From: a virus
DNA: 64,000 bases
IMG/VR virus record: IMGVR_UViG_3300040801_001810
Location: 1 to 64,000 of that record
Strand: one strand, 5' to 3'
Below are positions 19,921-28,697 of the stretch, one piece after another. The position numbers were made by a program, and so were the translations under genes. Position 1 is the first letter of the stretch; each line of letters opens with the position of its first letter. Under the pieces are notes generated by a model. That model was not told the origin of the DNA. It saw only the letters and a list, made by a program, of their open reading frames with translations, and made no database searches.

Positions 19921-20287
19921 CAATCTAATTTACTCTGATGTGCGCTGTGAAAAATCTATACTTAGAATTAAAGAAGAACTTGGTATGGATATTCTACCGA
20001 GAATATCAAAAGAATCATGGACAGTAAATGATGCAATGAGTGTAATAACTATTCCTAATTTGAAATTAGCAGTAATTAATACCATTGATGAAATATCTGT
20101 CATGGAAATGGCTCTACTTCATTTCATGTGTAAACCTATTTTAGTAACAGCCAAGTCTATAGTTAACTATCCTGTGCTTGAGAAGAAGGTAGTAGACTTT
20201 GTTGATGTTAATTGTAATTTAAATGATGTTGATAATAATTTTGTTTCGTGGTATAAAAAAAGATATTTGGAGGCAATTAATGGATAG
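19913..20287 (+). CDS. Conserved hypothetical phage protein
   Basis: 124 residues. Alpha/beta pattern with LKLAVINTIDEISVMEMALLHFMCKPILVTAKSIVNYP, reminiscent of nucleoside deoxyribosyltransferase-like folds where an acidic residue precedes a substrate loop, but the key motifs are not secure. Overlaps both neighbours by eight bases. Unknown function. Confidence 0.5.
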   Translation: MSDNLIYSDVRCEKSILRIKEELGMDILPRISKESWTVNDAMSVITIPNLKLAVINTIDEISVMEMALLHFMCKPILVTAKSIVNYPVLEKKVVDFVDVNCNLNDVDNNFVSWYKKRYLEAING

Positions 20288-22310
20288 TAAATTTTCACCA
20301 TCTGTAAGCGATGCTTTACTCCATGCTGCAAATAATGGACTAGAGAATCTCTATACAGAAGATTCGTTAAAAATTCTATCTGATATAATTGATACCAAGA
20401 AAAAGATATCAGTACCAAAACGAATTAAAAAAGAAGTACAACTTAGATATGATGATCTTAAGCATCAGCTGCCTAATGGGCACATTTATACTAATGTACA
20501 AGAAATATTAAAGCACATCAGAGCAACCATTAAGGTTATTAATACTGACTCAGTAACATACTCTCCTCTATTATTTGCCTTCAAAGAATTTGATGCATGT
20601 AAACCAATGAAGTTTCGAAACGGGAACATCATTACTGGTAGAGAACAAGAAGTAGATACTACAATGCTAACGCTTTGTAAGAAAAATAAAAGAGGAGTTA
20701 TTCTTGTTGGTGAGCCAGGTGTAGGTAAGACAGCTATCGTACAAGCAATTAACTCTCGACTAATAGAGCGAACAGTACCGAGACAATTGATAGGTGCAGA
20801 AATATTAAATGTTGATCTACCATACATTTTCTCTAAGTATAAAGATGATCCCCTAGGAGTTATCATTGGAATTCTTGAACGAGCTAGTATATATGATAAG
20901 GCAATACTTTTTATTGATGAGGTACATCAGCTATTAGGTCAACGTATGAATGATGTAATGAAACCTTATCTAACAGAGAAAATTAGATTCATTGGTAGTA
21001 CTACACTTAATGAGTATCATACAATCATTACTGATGATACTGCGCTTGAGAGAAGATTTACTTTAGTTAATGTTGATGAGCCTAACATAACTAAGACAAC
21101 AAATATGATTCTAGGAACTAAAAGTGTCTTTGAAGAACATCATAAGTGTGTTGTTCCAGTTGATGTATGTAAATACTTAGTTGAAACTGGAAGTAGATTT
21201 CGTGGGAACAGAAAGAATCCTGATAAATCATTAGACTTATTAGACATTGCTTGCTCTATAATGTACGAGAATGAAATCGTTTCTGTTCACAATACTCCAG
21301 AGAAAAAAGAAGACTTCCTATTAAATATTGATTCAGAAAGACAAAAGATTGAATCACTAAAGACTGTAACAAATGATAGAGTTCTTACAAAGGACTACAT
21401 TGATATGGCTATCTCTAATGTAACTGGTATTAGCTACGGAGAAATAACTAATAGTCTTGAGTATAATGAAGTTAAGAAGGCTATGAATGATGAAGTATTT
21501 AATCAAGAGAAAGCTGTCTCTTCGCTTGCAAATGTTATTAATATATTTAAACACATTAAGAGCGACAGAGAACACCCAGTATCAATTCTTTTGTTAGTTG
21601 GACCAGCAGGAGTAGGAAAGAAAACTGCTTCTCAGTTGCTAGCTAAGAATTTATTTGGAAAGAAAGATTACTTTATAGACTTCGATATGAGTTCGTATAA
21701 AGAAAGCTTTACACTAAGTGAGTTGAAAGGTTCGCCCCCAGGCTATGTGGGTTACGGTAAGTCTGGTGTGCTAATTAAATCTATAAGGAATAATCCACAA
21801 TCAGTAGTTTATTTTAGAGGAATAGATAAAGCACACGAATCAATTAAACAATATCTAATAGATGGCTGTAGAAGTGGAAAGCTTACAGACACAGCAGAAA
21901 GGACAGCTAAACTTAATAACTCAATTATAATATTCTCAGTTACTTTATCAGATAAAGACTACGAAGAATTTTTGAGTGGAAAAGCAAATAGAACTATGGG
22001 TTTTTCTAAGCAAGGAACAGAAGATAGTACAAGTGTTCTTCAGAAAAATTCATTAGAAGAATTACTAGGCAAAGATCTAGTAAACTCATGTGATGAGATT
22101 ATAATTTTTGATAGCTTATCACAAGATACTCTAAAGAAAATATATGATTTAAGAGTAGAAGAATTTATTAACATGTATAGTAATGTGGATATTGATCGAA
22201 AGAAGCTGAAGAAAACCATCTTAGATGATTCTAAGAATGGTCATGATGTTATATCAAAAATAACATCAGAAGTTCCTAAACAAGTATTTAAACAACTTTC
22301 AAAGAAATGA
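20280..22310 (+). CDS. Clp-type double AAA+ ATPase, second site broken
   Basis: 676 residues, layout of a short ClpA/ClpC/ClpB protein. First ATPase: GEPGVGKT (144-151), FIDE (211-214) and ALERRF arginine-finger segment. Second ATPase: GPAGVGKK (441-448) with Lys in place of the usual Thr or Ser next to the P-loop lysine, then GSPPGYVGY (pore-loop region) and YFRGIDKAH where hhhDE should be, so the Walker B acidic pair is missing (511-514). The first domain can probably hydrolyse ATP, the second not. Known family role: unfolds proteins for disaggregation or for a protease. Starts at 20280 after TTGGAGGC. Confidence 0.82.
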   Translation: MDSKFSPSVSDALLHAANNGLENLYTEDSLKILSDIIDTKKKISVPKRIKKEVQLRYDDLKHQLPNGHIYTNVQEILKHIRATIKVINTDSVTYSPLLFAFKEFDACKPMKFRNGNIITGREQEVDTTMLTLCKKNKRGVILVGEPGVGKTAIVQAINSRLIERTVPRQLIGAEILNVDLPYIFSKYKDDPLGVIIGILERASIYDKAILFIDEVHQLLGQRMNDVMKPYLTEKIRFIGSTTLNEYHTIITDDTALERRFTLVNVDEPNITKTTNMILGTKSVFEEHHKCVVPVDVCKYLVETGSRFRGNRKNPDKSLDLLDIACSIMYENEIVSVHNTPEKKEDFLLNIDSERQKIESLKTVTNDRVLTKDYIDMAISNVTGISYGEITNSLEYNEVKKAMNDEVFNQEKAVSSLANVINIFKHIKSDREHPVSILLLVGPAGVGKKTASQLLAKNLFGKKDYFIDFDMSSYKESFTLSELKGSPPGYVGYGKSGVLIKSIRNNPQSVVYFRGIDKAHESIKQYLIDGCRSGKLTDTAERTAKLNNSIIIFSVTLSDKDYEEFLSGKANRTMGFSKQGTEDSTSVLQKNSLEELLGKDLVNSCDEIIIFDSLSQDTLKKIYDLRVEEFINMYSNVDIDRKKLKKTILDDSKNGHDVISKITSEVPKQVFKQLSKK

Positions 22311-22318
22311 GATTAACT

Positions 22319-22507
22319 ATGAGAACAACTTCAATTTTCCCAAATAGAATTGCTTCTATGATCAAGTCAGGATACAATCGTGGATGGAATTCAGAAATGA
22401 TTGCAGACCATATTAATAGTAGTAGAACAGCAAAGAATCTTAAAGTTAAAGTTACTACAAGATCAATTGCTGCAAAGATTGCTAATTACTCTAGAGATAG
22501 AGGTTAA
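22319..22507 (+). CDS. Small basic HTH-like protein
   Basis: 62 residues, MRTTSIFPNRIASMIKSGYNRG... An in-frame ATG at 22307 overlapping the previous stop is the alternative start. The helix pattern NRGWNSEMIADHINSS ... VKVTTRSIAAKIANYSRDRG fits a small helix-turn-helix with a recognition helix at the end. Function unknown. Confidence 0.55.
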   Translation: MRTTSIFPNRIASMIKSGYNRGWNSEMIADHINSSRTAKNLKVKVTTRSIAAKIANYSRDRG

Positions 22508-22550
22508 TTAGCTTAATCGATATCCACAACTATATTTAAAGGAGATACAA

Positions 22551-22949
22551 ATGAAATTGATTGAACTGCTACACGCAGAGGTAACAACTTTTTATGGTAC
22601 TAATGATGTACTTAAGGAGTTTGAGACAGAAAAAGGAACAGTAATGACATTTACTGTTAAGACAAAGGTTAATGATAGAACAGAAAAAAGTCCGCTAGTA
22701 TGGGATACTTGTAAGTACTTTGCTGATAGCTCAGAAAAAGTAGATCAAATTAGGGGAGCTATTAAGCTTGGTAACATTCTCGACATCAAGGGTAATCATG
22801 ATGTGAGAAGTTATGAAGATAAAGAGGGTAATAAAAAGTACAGTAACTCAGTTAATGTGAAATATATTAACCCAATTACCGATAACGATCAGCAACCAAG
22901 TCAGCCAGAAGCAACCCCAGCAGTAGCGGATGATGACCTTCCCTTCTAA
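22551..22949 (+). CDS. ssb: Single-stranded DNA-binding protein
   Basis: 132 residues after AAAGGAGAT. OB-fold strands (VMTFTVKTKVN, LVWDTCKYF, LGNILDIKGNHDVRSYEDKEGN, VNVKYI) and a Gln/Pro-rich linker end in the acidic tip DDDLPF, the tail by which bacterial SSBs recruit replication and repair partners. Length is shorter than bacterial SSB. Known role: coats ssDNA in replication and recombination. Expected to work with the polymerase, primase-helicase and RecA-like protein here. Confidence 0.85.
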   Translation: MKLIELLHAEVTTFYGTNDVLKEFETEKGTVMTFTVKTKVNDRTEKSPLVWDTCKYFADSSEKVDQIRGAIKLGNILDIKGNHDVRSYEDKEGNKKYSNSVNVKYINPITDNDQQPSQPEATPAVADDDLPF

Positions 22950-22958
22950 GGAGTAATA

Positions 22959-23387
22959 ATGTTTGTAACGGATGATGATAAAAAAATAAAATGGTATTGG
23001 CTTGACAGAAAAATGCATGAAGTAGCAGTTAACTTTGAAGGCGAAGATTTAGACCTTAGAGGAATACATGAGTCATGCATTAAGTTAGTTCAAGACAAAT
23101 CAGAATTATGTAAAAAGATATATTATCTAGGCATAAGTCTTTCTGGTACTGATGAAGGTGGGTGGGGATTCCTACTTGGCTGGTTAATGAGAAGCATTAA
23201 AAAAGATCAGAACTGGGAAATTCAACATGATGAGATAGCTGTATCCGAAGATGAAGTTACAGAACACCTAGCCGATATCATGGAGAAGACTGCTAAAATG
23301 CTAAGAGAAAAAACAGGAGACAATAGATCGCTTGGTGGCGTAACTCCTACGATGGGTGGGCACAATGGTACAGACCTGTTCAAATAA
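22959..23387 (+). CDS. Hypothetical protein
   Basis: 142 residues. Begins with VTDDDKKIKWYWLDRKMHEVAVNF and includes a Gly/Trp-rich segment (GTDEGGWGFLLGWLMRSI). A helical C-terminal half. Nine bases after SSB. Not recognised; possibly an SSB or replication partner by position only. Confidence 0.5.
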   Translation: MFVTDDDKKIKWYWLDRKMHEVAVNFEGEDLDLRGIHESCIKLVQDKSELCKKIYYLGISLSGTDEGGWGFLLGWLMRSIKKDQNWEIQHDEIAVSEDEVTEHLADIMEKTAKMLREKTGDNRSLGGVTPTMGGHNGTDLFK

Positions 23388-24189
23388 AGTCATCTCGTTA
23401 CATTTACAGAGGTGTGATGGGGATTGCCCTCATGCCTCTGTTTGTTATCTAATGAATAGAGAAATAGCTACTGATGATGACTTAAGTGATTGGGCAATGG
23501 TATGGCAAAGCATCGTTGGTTCAGGACATACTGTTCATGAATCTATTTGTTCAGCTGGAGTTCATACATATCATTTGTTTGAATTAGTAAAGAACAAAAA
23601 TTATAATATCACTTTATCTGGGAATTATATAACTGATGATTGGTTATTTAATGAACTAAAAAAAGTAAAAGATCAAGTACAGATTAGTATATATAGTTCA
23701 CCACAGATGCTTAGATTTAAAGAATGGCAAAAACTATTTTTAATTAAAGATGAACATACATACAATTGGTTTAAAGGTTGGTTAGGTGAAGATACAGGAC
23801 AACTTCACTTTCTATTAGATCAAAACTGGTTAACTACAGATACATTAAAAGAAATCATCCCGCTTTTTAACTCTAAAGCAAGCGTCGGACAGTCCATTGA
23901 TAGTTGTCTAACAAGTTGGTTAGTCAATGGTAGATGTCCATATTCGGATGGAAAATATATTGACATTAACTTTGACGGTACCGTTAGAACGTGTCCTTAT
24001 GCAGATAAAGGGGTCTTACCAAAGAGAGGTGGGAGTTTGAATACTCTGTTTGGCTTAAAGATGTTACCAAGGACTTGTATTTACACGGAACTATTTGGAG
24101 AAACAAACAATGGAAGAATTAACAATACCTGTTTACAAAATTACATTACCAATAACAGGAGCCGAAGCAGTTGTGAATGTTTCGGGTGA
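23365..24189 (+). CDS. Radical-SAM/SPASM-like Cys-cluster protein
   Basis: 274 residues from ATG 23365. Near the start, ISLHLQRCDGDCPHASVC recalls the radical SAM loop, but the spacing is C-x3-C-x5-C, not CxxxCxxC. Near residue 200, GRCPY...IDINFDGTVRTCPYADKG matches the SPASM-type pattern that binds auxiliary iron-sulfur clusters. More Cys follow (TCIYTE, TCLQNY, SSCECFG). Inference: an iron-sulfur enzyme related to, but diverged from, radical SAM proteins. Overlaps both neighbours. Confidence 0.5.
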   Translation: MVQTCSNKVISLHLQRCDGDCPHASVCYLMNREIATDDDLSDWAMVWQSIVGSGHTVHESICSAGVHTYHLFELVKNKNYNITLSGNYITDDWLFNELKKVKDQVQISIYSSPQMLRFKEWQKLFLIKDEHTYNWFKGWLGEDTGQLHFLLDQNWLTTDTLKEIIPLFNSKASVGQSIDSCLTSWLVNGRCPYSDGKYIDINFDGTVRTCPYADKGVLPKRGGSLNTLFGLKMLPRTCIYTELFGETNNGRINNTCLQNYITNNRSRSSCECFG

Positions 24190-24955
24190 TTGGCATTATG
24201 GAGCACGAGGAGTTAGTAAAGAAAAGATTATTTCTGCTCTTAATGGTGTAGCTACTACACATAAAGGAAATGTATTTAGAATACTAACAGGGGATTTGAC
24301 AGAAAATGCACTACAATCATCAGTAGGACATAACTATGACATAGCAATACCAGATCCATGTGATCAAAAAAAAGATGTCATGGATATATTAGAGCAAACT
24401 AATAAAGTATTGTATGGTGAATCAGTTTGGAATAAATTAAAGTTATCTAAGAAAGTAATAAATTCTAGATGTATTGCTGTTGAAGGTAACCATGAGATGA
24501 GAACAAGAAAGTTAACGGGACAATGGCTAGGTGAAGAGATGTGCAAGCCAGGAAAAGTTAACTGGATAGGACTAAGTGGACTTATTCATCTTACAATAGT
24601 TAATAAGAGACTTAAAATGAGTAAGACCTATAAGTTATTTGTATCACATAGACCAAGTAAAACAAATGCTACTTCATTAGAATCTATATCAAGAGCATTT
24701 AAAACTAAACAAAGTTCATTACCTGGTGTAGATGCATTAATATTTGGTCATTTTCATAAGAGATTTATCTCAGCTAATGGATACTTTGATACGACAGAAA
24801 ATAGATTTAAGAAGGTACTATATATAATTAACCCATCCCCTCTTGCAGGAATGGAATATGCAGAAGAGGCAGGATATCCTCCTCTAGAAGTAGGTTATTC
24901 AGTTAACATCTATTTACCATTAGATAAAAATCAACAACCATATGGAATAGTTTAG
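24110..24955 (+). CDS. Metallophosphoesterase
   Basis: 281 residues from ATG 24110 (GGAG upstream). All family motifs are present: GDWHYG (26-31), LTGDLTEN, EGNHEMR, SHRPSK and GHFHKRF, giving a binuclear metal site. The length fits SbcD/Mre11-like or lambda-phosphatase-type enzymes, but there is no SbcC partner. Substrate unknown; nucleic acid ends or cyclic phosphates are possible. Directly upstream of the Ycf46-like ATPase. Confidence 0.8.
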   Translation: MEELTIPVYKITLPITGAEAVVNVSGDWHYGARGVSKEKIISALNGVATTHKGNVFRILTGDLTENALQSSVGHNYDIAIPDPCDQKKDVMDILEQTNKVLYGESVWNKLKLSKKVINSRCIAVEGNHEMRTRKLTGQWLGEEMCKPGKVNWIGLSGLIHLTIVNKRLKMSKTYKLFVSHRPSKTNATSLESISRAFKTKQSSLPGVDALIFGHFHKRFISANGYFDTTENRFKKVLYIINPSPLAGMEYAEEAGYPPLEVGYSVNIYLPLDKNQQPYGIV

Positions 24956-24963
24956 GAGGATGA

Positions 24964-26727
24964 ATGGCTAAGTCATCAGAAAAAGAGTCTACCAATACTA
25001 CAACTTTTAAAGAGTTGTATGATAGAATCGATTGTGATACTGGAATTATCTTTGTTGATACTCCAGAAGAAACAAGATTGATTAGAGAAGTATTCCGTAG
25101 ATACAAAGATGGATCAGTACAATTCTGGTCTATAGGACAAGGGCTACATGAAATTGAAAAAAGAAAAGTAGTAATTGATAGATTCTATCCTTACAAGTTC
25201 CAAAGCGATAAGGCCAGAACTGGTAAGTCTGGAAACATGGACACAAGACATACACCAATCAATCTGTTCTCAGTTATAGAAGAAGATTGTAGATCAAAGA
25301 TTAAACCAAATGAGGATCCAGATAAGAAACACATTTATGTGCTAAGAGATCTAGATAAGTTCTTGAAGGATCCAATGATTATCAGACGATTAAAAGATCT
25401 GATTTATCTTTGTGGTACTACTTGTTCAACTATCATTGTTACTGGTAATGGTATTAATGTACCAGATGATATTGAAAAGGACGCAGTGTTCCTTAAGCTA
25501 AAGTATCCAACAAGACAAGAAGCGCTAGTTATCATTAAAGATCTAAGAGAAAAAATTGAAGAACATAATAAGATTTGTGTTCCAGATAATAAGATAGATG
25601 CTTCCTTTGATGATGATAGTATTGCTGGTGCTTGTATGGGTCTTACCGAGGATCAAATTATTAATGTATTACAGTATACAATGAGTGTTGACAATTGTAT
25701 TGACGTTAATAAGATCATCGATGAAAAGAAAGCTATTATTAACAAGTCAGATATCCTAGAGTACTGGCCCTGTAATGATACACTAGATAGTATTGGTGGA
25801 TTTGGTGCAATTAAGAAATGGTTCGACGTTAAAAAGTCAGTAATCAAGAATCTAGAAAACGCAGAGCATTTCAAAGCTGATCCTCCAAAGGGAATTATGC
25901 TACTAGGTGTACAGGGTAGTGGTAAGACTGCTATTGCTAAAGCATTAGCCCAGTCCTGGGAAGTTGGATTGATTAAGCTTGATATCGGTAAGGTATTTGC
26001 TGGTCTAGTTGGTGAATCAGAAAAAAGAATGAGACAAGCACTAGCTCAAATCGATGCAGCTGGTGGTGTTATTATTATTGATGAGCTAGATAAGGGTCTA
26101 TCAGGAGCAGGAAGCTCAGATAAGACTGATGGTGGTACTACTAACCGTGTTATTGGTACCTTGCTTACATGGCTATCAGAGAAGCACCCTGGTGTATTCC
26201 TTGTAGCTACTGCTAATGATATTACTGCTCTTAGAAGAAATCATCCTGAACTTCTACGTAAGGGAAGATTTGATGAAATTTGGTTCTCAGATGTTCCTAC
26301 TCAAGAAGAACGAGAAGAAATCTTTAAGATTCATCTTAAGAAAAGAGGTAGGAATCCTGACAGAATTGATTGTAAGAAACTAGCAGAGTATAAATATAAT
26401 GATAGTGGTACTGAGTATGATATTACTGGTGCTGAAATCGAGTGTTCAATTAATGATGCCATACAAGAAAAATTCTCTCAAGGCGGAGGAAAGAAACTTG
26501 TTATAGATAGTAAAGATGATATTGTTACACAAGATATCCTTGATCAGCTTAAGGTGACTAAGCCAATCACTAAGATTGCTAAGGAAACTATATCAGCAAT
26601 GAGAAAATGGTCTAATGATAATGCACGTAACGTATCAACTATCTTAGAAGATAATAAGAAAACTAAAGCCACTAAAGGCGGAAGTAAATTAAAAATTAGG
26701 GCTTCAGCAGATGAGGTGACTTTATAA
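24964..26727 (+). CDS. Ycf46-like AAA+ ATPase
   Basis: 587 residues after TTAGGAGGATGA. The N-terminal domain (1-260) has the Ycf46 pattern: GIIFVDTPEETRLIREVFRR, FWSIGQGLHEIEKR and YVLRDLDKFLKDP. The AAA module has GVQGSGKT (315-322), GGVIIIDELDKGL (367-379), a sensor in LVATANDI and arginine fingers in LRKGRFDE. Ycf46 is encoded by plastids and cyanobacteria, where it has been linked to regulation of photosynthesis and CO2 use. It stands here beside DUF1257 (Ycf35) and DUF2997 genes. Function in a phage unknown. Confidence 0.8.
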   Translation: MAKSSEKESTNTTTFKELYDRIDCDTGIIFVDTPEETRLIREVFRRYKDGSVQFWSIGQGLHEIEKRKVVIDRFYPYKFQSDKARTGKSGNMDTRHTPINLFSVIEEDCRSKIKPNEDPDKKHIYVLRDLDKFLKDPMIIRRLKDLIYLCGTTCSTIIVTGNGINVPDDIEKDAVFLKLKYPTRQEALVIIKDLREKIEEHNKICVPDNKIDASFDDDSIAGACMGLTEDQIINVLQYTMSVDNCIDVNKIIDEKKAIINKSDILEYWPCNDTLDSIGGFGAIKKWFDVKKSVIKNLENAEHFKADPPKGIMLLGVQGSGKTAIAKALAQSWEVGLIKLDIGKVFAGLVGESEKRMRQALAQIDAAGGVIIIDELDKGLSGAGSSDKTDGGTTNRVIGTLLTWLSEKHPGVFLVATANDITALRRNHPELLRKGRFDEIWFSDVPTQEEREEIFKIHLKKRGRNPDRIDCKKLAEYKYNDSGTEYDITGAEIECSINDAIQEKFSQGGGKKLVIDSKDDIVTQDILDQLKVTKPITKIAKETISAMRKWSNDNARNVSTILEDNKKTKATKGGSKLKIRASADEVTL

Positions 26728-27602
26728 TGATATGTATATACCATAATGATATGGATGGAAAGTGTGCCGCTGCTATAGTGCGGCACGCTAATAAAACTAA
26801 AGATATAACTTTTATTAATACTAATTATAATAGACCTTTTCCTTGGAAAGAAATAGAAGGACAAGATGTAGTTATGGTAGACTTTACTGTACAACCATAT
26901 ACTGATATGATTCTATTAAATACTAAAGCTAAAAGTTTAATTTGGATTGATCATCATAAAACAGCAATCGAAGCAGTTGAAAAACTACCAGTAACAATAG
27001 ATGGTCTTAGAAGAATAAACAATGGTGCTGGTTGTGAACTGACTTGGGAATGGTATTACAAAGATGTAGAACCACCTCTTGCTGTTGAGTACATTGGTGA
27101 TTATGATACATGGAAGTTTGCATTTGGAGATAAAACTAAGAGATTTCAAAGCGGAACATATGTAAGAGATATGGATCCAGATGAAAAAATATGGAATTAT
27201 TTATTAAATGAAGGTAGAAAATGTGATCATGTTATAGATGAGATCATTAAAGACGGCATTACCATTGAAAAATATAATGCAAATACGTGGAAATCTCGAA
27301 TGAAAAATGGTATATTTGAGATAGAATTAGATGGACATATAGGATTAGCTTGTAATTACTGGGGAGCAGGATCTAATTTATTTCAATCAATCGAAAACCT
27401 TTATGATAAGTATGATTTTACTTGTGTATTTAGCTGGAATGGAAAGGTGTGGACTTCTTCCTTATACACAGAAAGAAAAGATATTGATGTATCTAAAATA
27501 GCAACAAAACTTGGTGGAGGTGGTCACGCAGGAGCAGCTGGCTTTGTATGCGAAGTGCTTCCATTTAAAAGGAGAGAAAATGAGTCACAAGACAGAAATT
27601 AA
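26727..27602 (+). CDS. DHH-family phosphoesterase
   Basis: 291 residues. Motif HNDMDGKCAA (6-15), VMVDFT, IDHHKTA near 75 (the DHH signature), IGDYDTW and the terminal GGGGHAGAAGF of the DHHA1 domain near 265-275. The family hydrolyses short RNAs (nanoRNase NrnA), pAp or cyclic dinucleotides with Mn2+. Starts on the last base of the Ycf46-like gene. Inference: clears nanoRNA or signalling nucleotides. The substrate cannot be told from sequence. Confidence 0.82.
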   Translation: MICIYHNDMDGKCAAAIVRHANKTKDITFINTNYNRPFPWKEIEGQDVVMVDFTVQPYTDMILLNTKAKSLIWIDHHKTAIEAVEKLPVTIDGLRRINNGAGCELTWEWYYKDVEPPLAVEYIGDYDTWKFAFGDKTKRFQSGTYVRDMDPDEKIWNYLLNEGRKCDHVIDEIIKDGITIEKYNANTWKSRMKNGIFEIELDGHIGLACNYWGAGSNLFQSIENLYDKYDFTCVFSWNGKVWTSSLYTERKDIDVSKIATKLGGGGHAGAAGFVCEVLPFKRRENESQDRN

Positions 27603-28035
27603 AACAGAACTTAACAACAAAAATTATTTATTAAAGGCATTAGATAAGCTTGGATTTACTTATGAGGTAGCTAAGGATAATTCTAAACTTAAAACAAAGA
27701 GCCAGTATGAAGGGGACATTGAAGTAGATATACTAATAACAGGTAATGTTAGTGGAGTTACCTCTAGATATGGTTATGGTAGCGGATATCAATCTGATGT
27801 TGGCTTTGTTCAACAAGAAGATGGCACATTTACAGCAGTAGGGGACTTCTATAACATGGTAGATAAAGATGGGAAACATGTTTCAATGGAAGGACTTAAA
27901 TGTAATGTAACTACTTACTCTAAAGAAGTAGAAGTCAATGAAAGACTTCAAGCATTCATGTTTCAAATGGAAGAAAATACTAGAAAAGAAGACAGTAAAG
28001 AACTATCATTTACAATGCAAAGGTGGGTATCATAA
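27580..28035 (+). CDS. DUF1257 (Ycf35-like) protein, copy 2
   Basis: 151 residues from ATG 27580 (AGGAGAG upstream). Opens MSHKTEIKTELNNKNYLLKALDKLGF, matching copy 1 at 7145 and the Ycf35 family, with the later block DVGFVQQEDGTFTAVGDFYN. Longer than copy 1. Overlaps both neighbours and follows the Ycf46-like ATPase and DHH genes. Unknown biochemical role. Confidence 0.78.
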   Translation: MSHKTEIKTELNNKNYLLKALDKLGFTYEVAKDNSKLKTKSQYEGDIEVDILITGNVSGVTSRYGYGSGYQSDVGFVQQEDGTFTAVGDFYNMVDKDGKHVSMEGLKCNVTTYSKEVEVNERLQAFMFQMEENTRKEDSKELSFTMQRWVS

Positions 28036-28235
28036 TGCCATATCAAAAAGTACATGTAACAATCAATAAGAAAACTGGAAAGATGACTATTGAAGGTGAT
28101 GGTTTTATTGGTAATCAATGTGATGTCTTAGAACAAGTTGAGCACCAACTTGGAACAGTAACTCACACAGAAGATAAACCAGAAAGACACCAGTATGTTC
28201 AACCAGATTATGTTCCTAATACATTAGGTAGATAA
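28035..28235 (+). CDS. DUF2997-like small protein, copy 2
   Basis: 66 residues, ATG overlapping the DUF1257 stop. Two beta strands (KVHVTINKKTGKMTIEGDGF), a Gly-x-x-Cys turn (IGNQCDVLEQVEHQLG) and a helix, then a polar tail with HQYVQPDYVP. Same size and overlap as copy 1 at 7552. Confidence 0.7.
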   Translation: MPYQKVHVTINKKTGKMTIEGDGFIGNQCDVLEQVEHQLGTVTHTEDKPERHQYVQPDYVPNTLGR

Positions 28236-28628
28236 ATGTCTTTAGCTGCAATTGAAAACTTAATTAGACATAATCATTATAAATTAGAGGGGACTAAAAT
28301 TGTCCCCTGTTCTTTAAATGAATGGTCTAAGTTTCTTAGTAGTAATAATAGATCGTTAGGTAATGATTCTGACCACGGAATTACTGTATCAACAGTATTT
28401 CTAGGATTAGATCATAATTTTTCTAAAGAAGGACCACCAATATTATTTGAATCTATGTCGTTCGGTGCAGACGAAGAAGATTGTGAGCGATATGACACCT
28501 ATCAAAATGCAATGATAGGACATAGAATTTTATGTGCTAAATATAATATTGTTCCTAAGATAGTAGTTGATAAGATTACAACTACAGTTAAAGTTTACCG
28601 TCCAACTAAATTAATACTTAGAAGATAA
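28236..28628 (+). CDS. Conserved hypothetical phage protein
   Basis: 130 residues directly after the DUF2997-like gene. Contains GITVSTVFLGLDHNF and PILFESMSFGADEEDCERYDTYQNAMIGH, a block I recognise from a family spread over many phages and without known function. A catalytic role is possible (conserved H, D, E), not shown. Followed by the second copy of the non-coding repeat. Confidence 0.65.
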   Translation: MSLAAIENLIRHNHYKLEGTKIVPCSLNEWSKFLSSNNRSLGNDSDHGITVSTVFLGLDHNFSKEGPPILFESMSFGADEEDCERYDTYQNAMIGHRILCAKYNIVPKIVVDKITTTVKVYRPTKLILRR

Positions 28629-28630
28629 AA

Positions 28631-28679
28631 AGCTTACGCACGGAGAAATTGAAAAAATTTTGGTGGCGATTTAAGATTC
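28631..28679 (+). repeat. Intergenic element, copy B
   Basis: Second copy of the 14352 element: AGCTTACGCACGG..., AAAAAATTTTGGTGGCGATTT. The ends AAATTG and CGATTT still pair although bases differ from copy A (C-G replaced by T-G, and an added G-C), a hint of conserved RNA structure. Ends 18 bases before the ATG at 28698. Confidence 0.75.
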
Positions 28680-28697
28680 AATAAGGAAACCCAAAAA

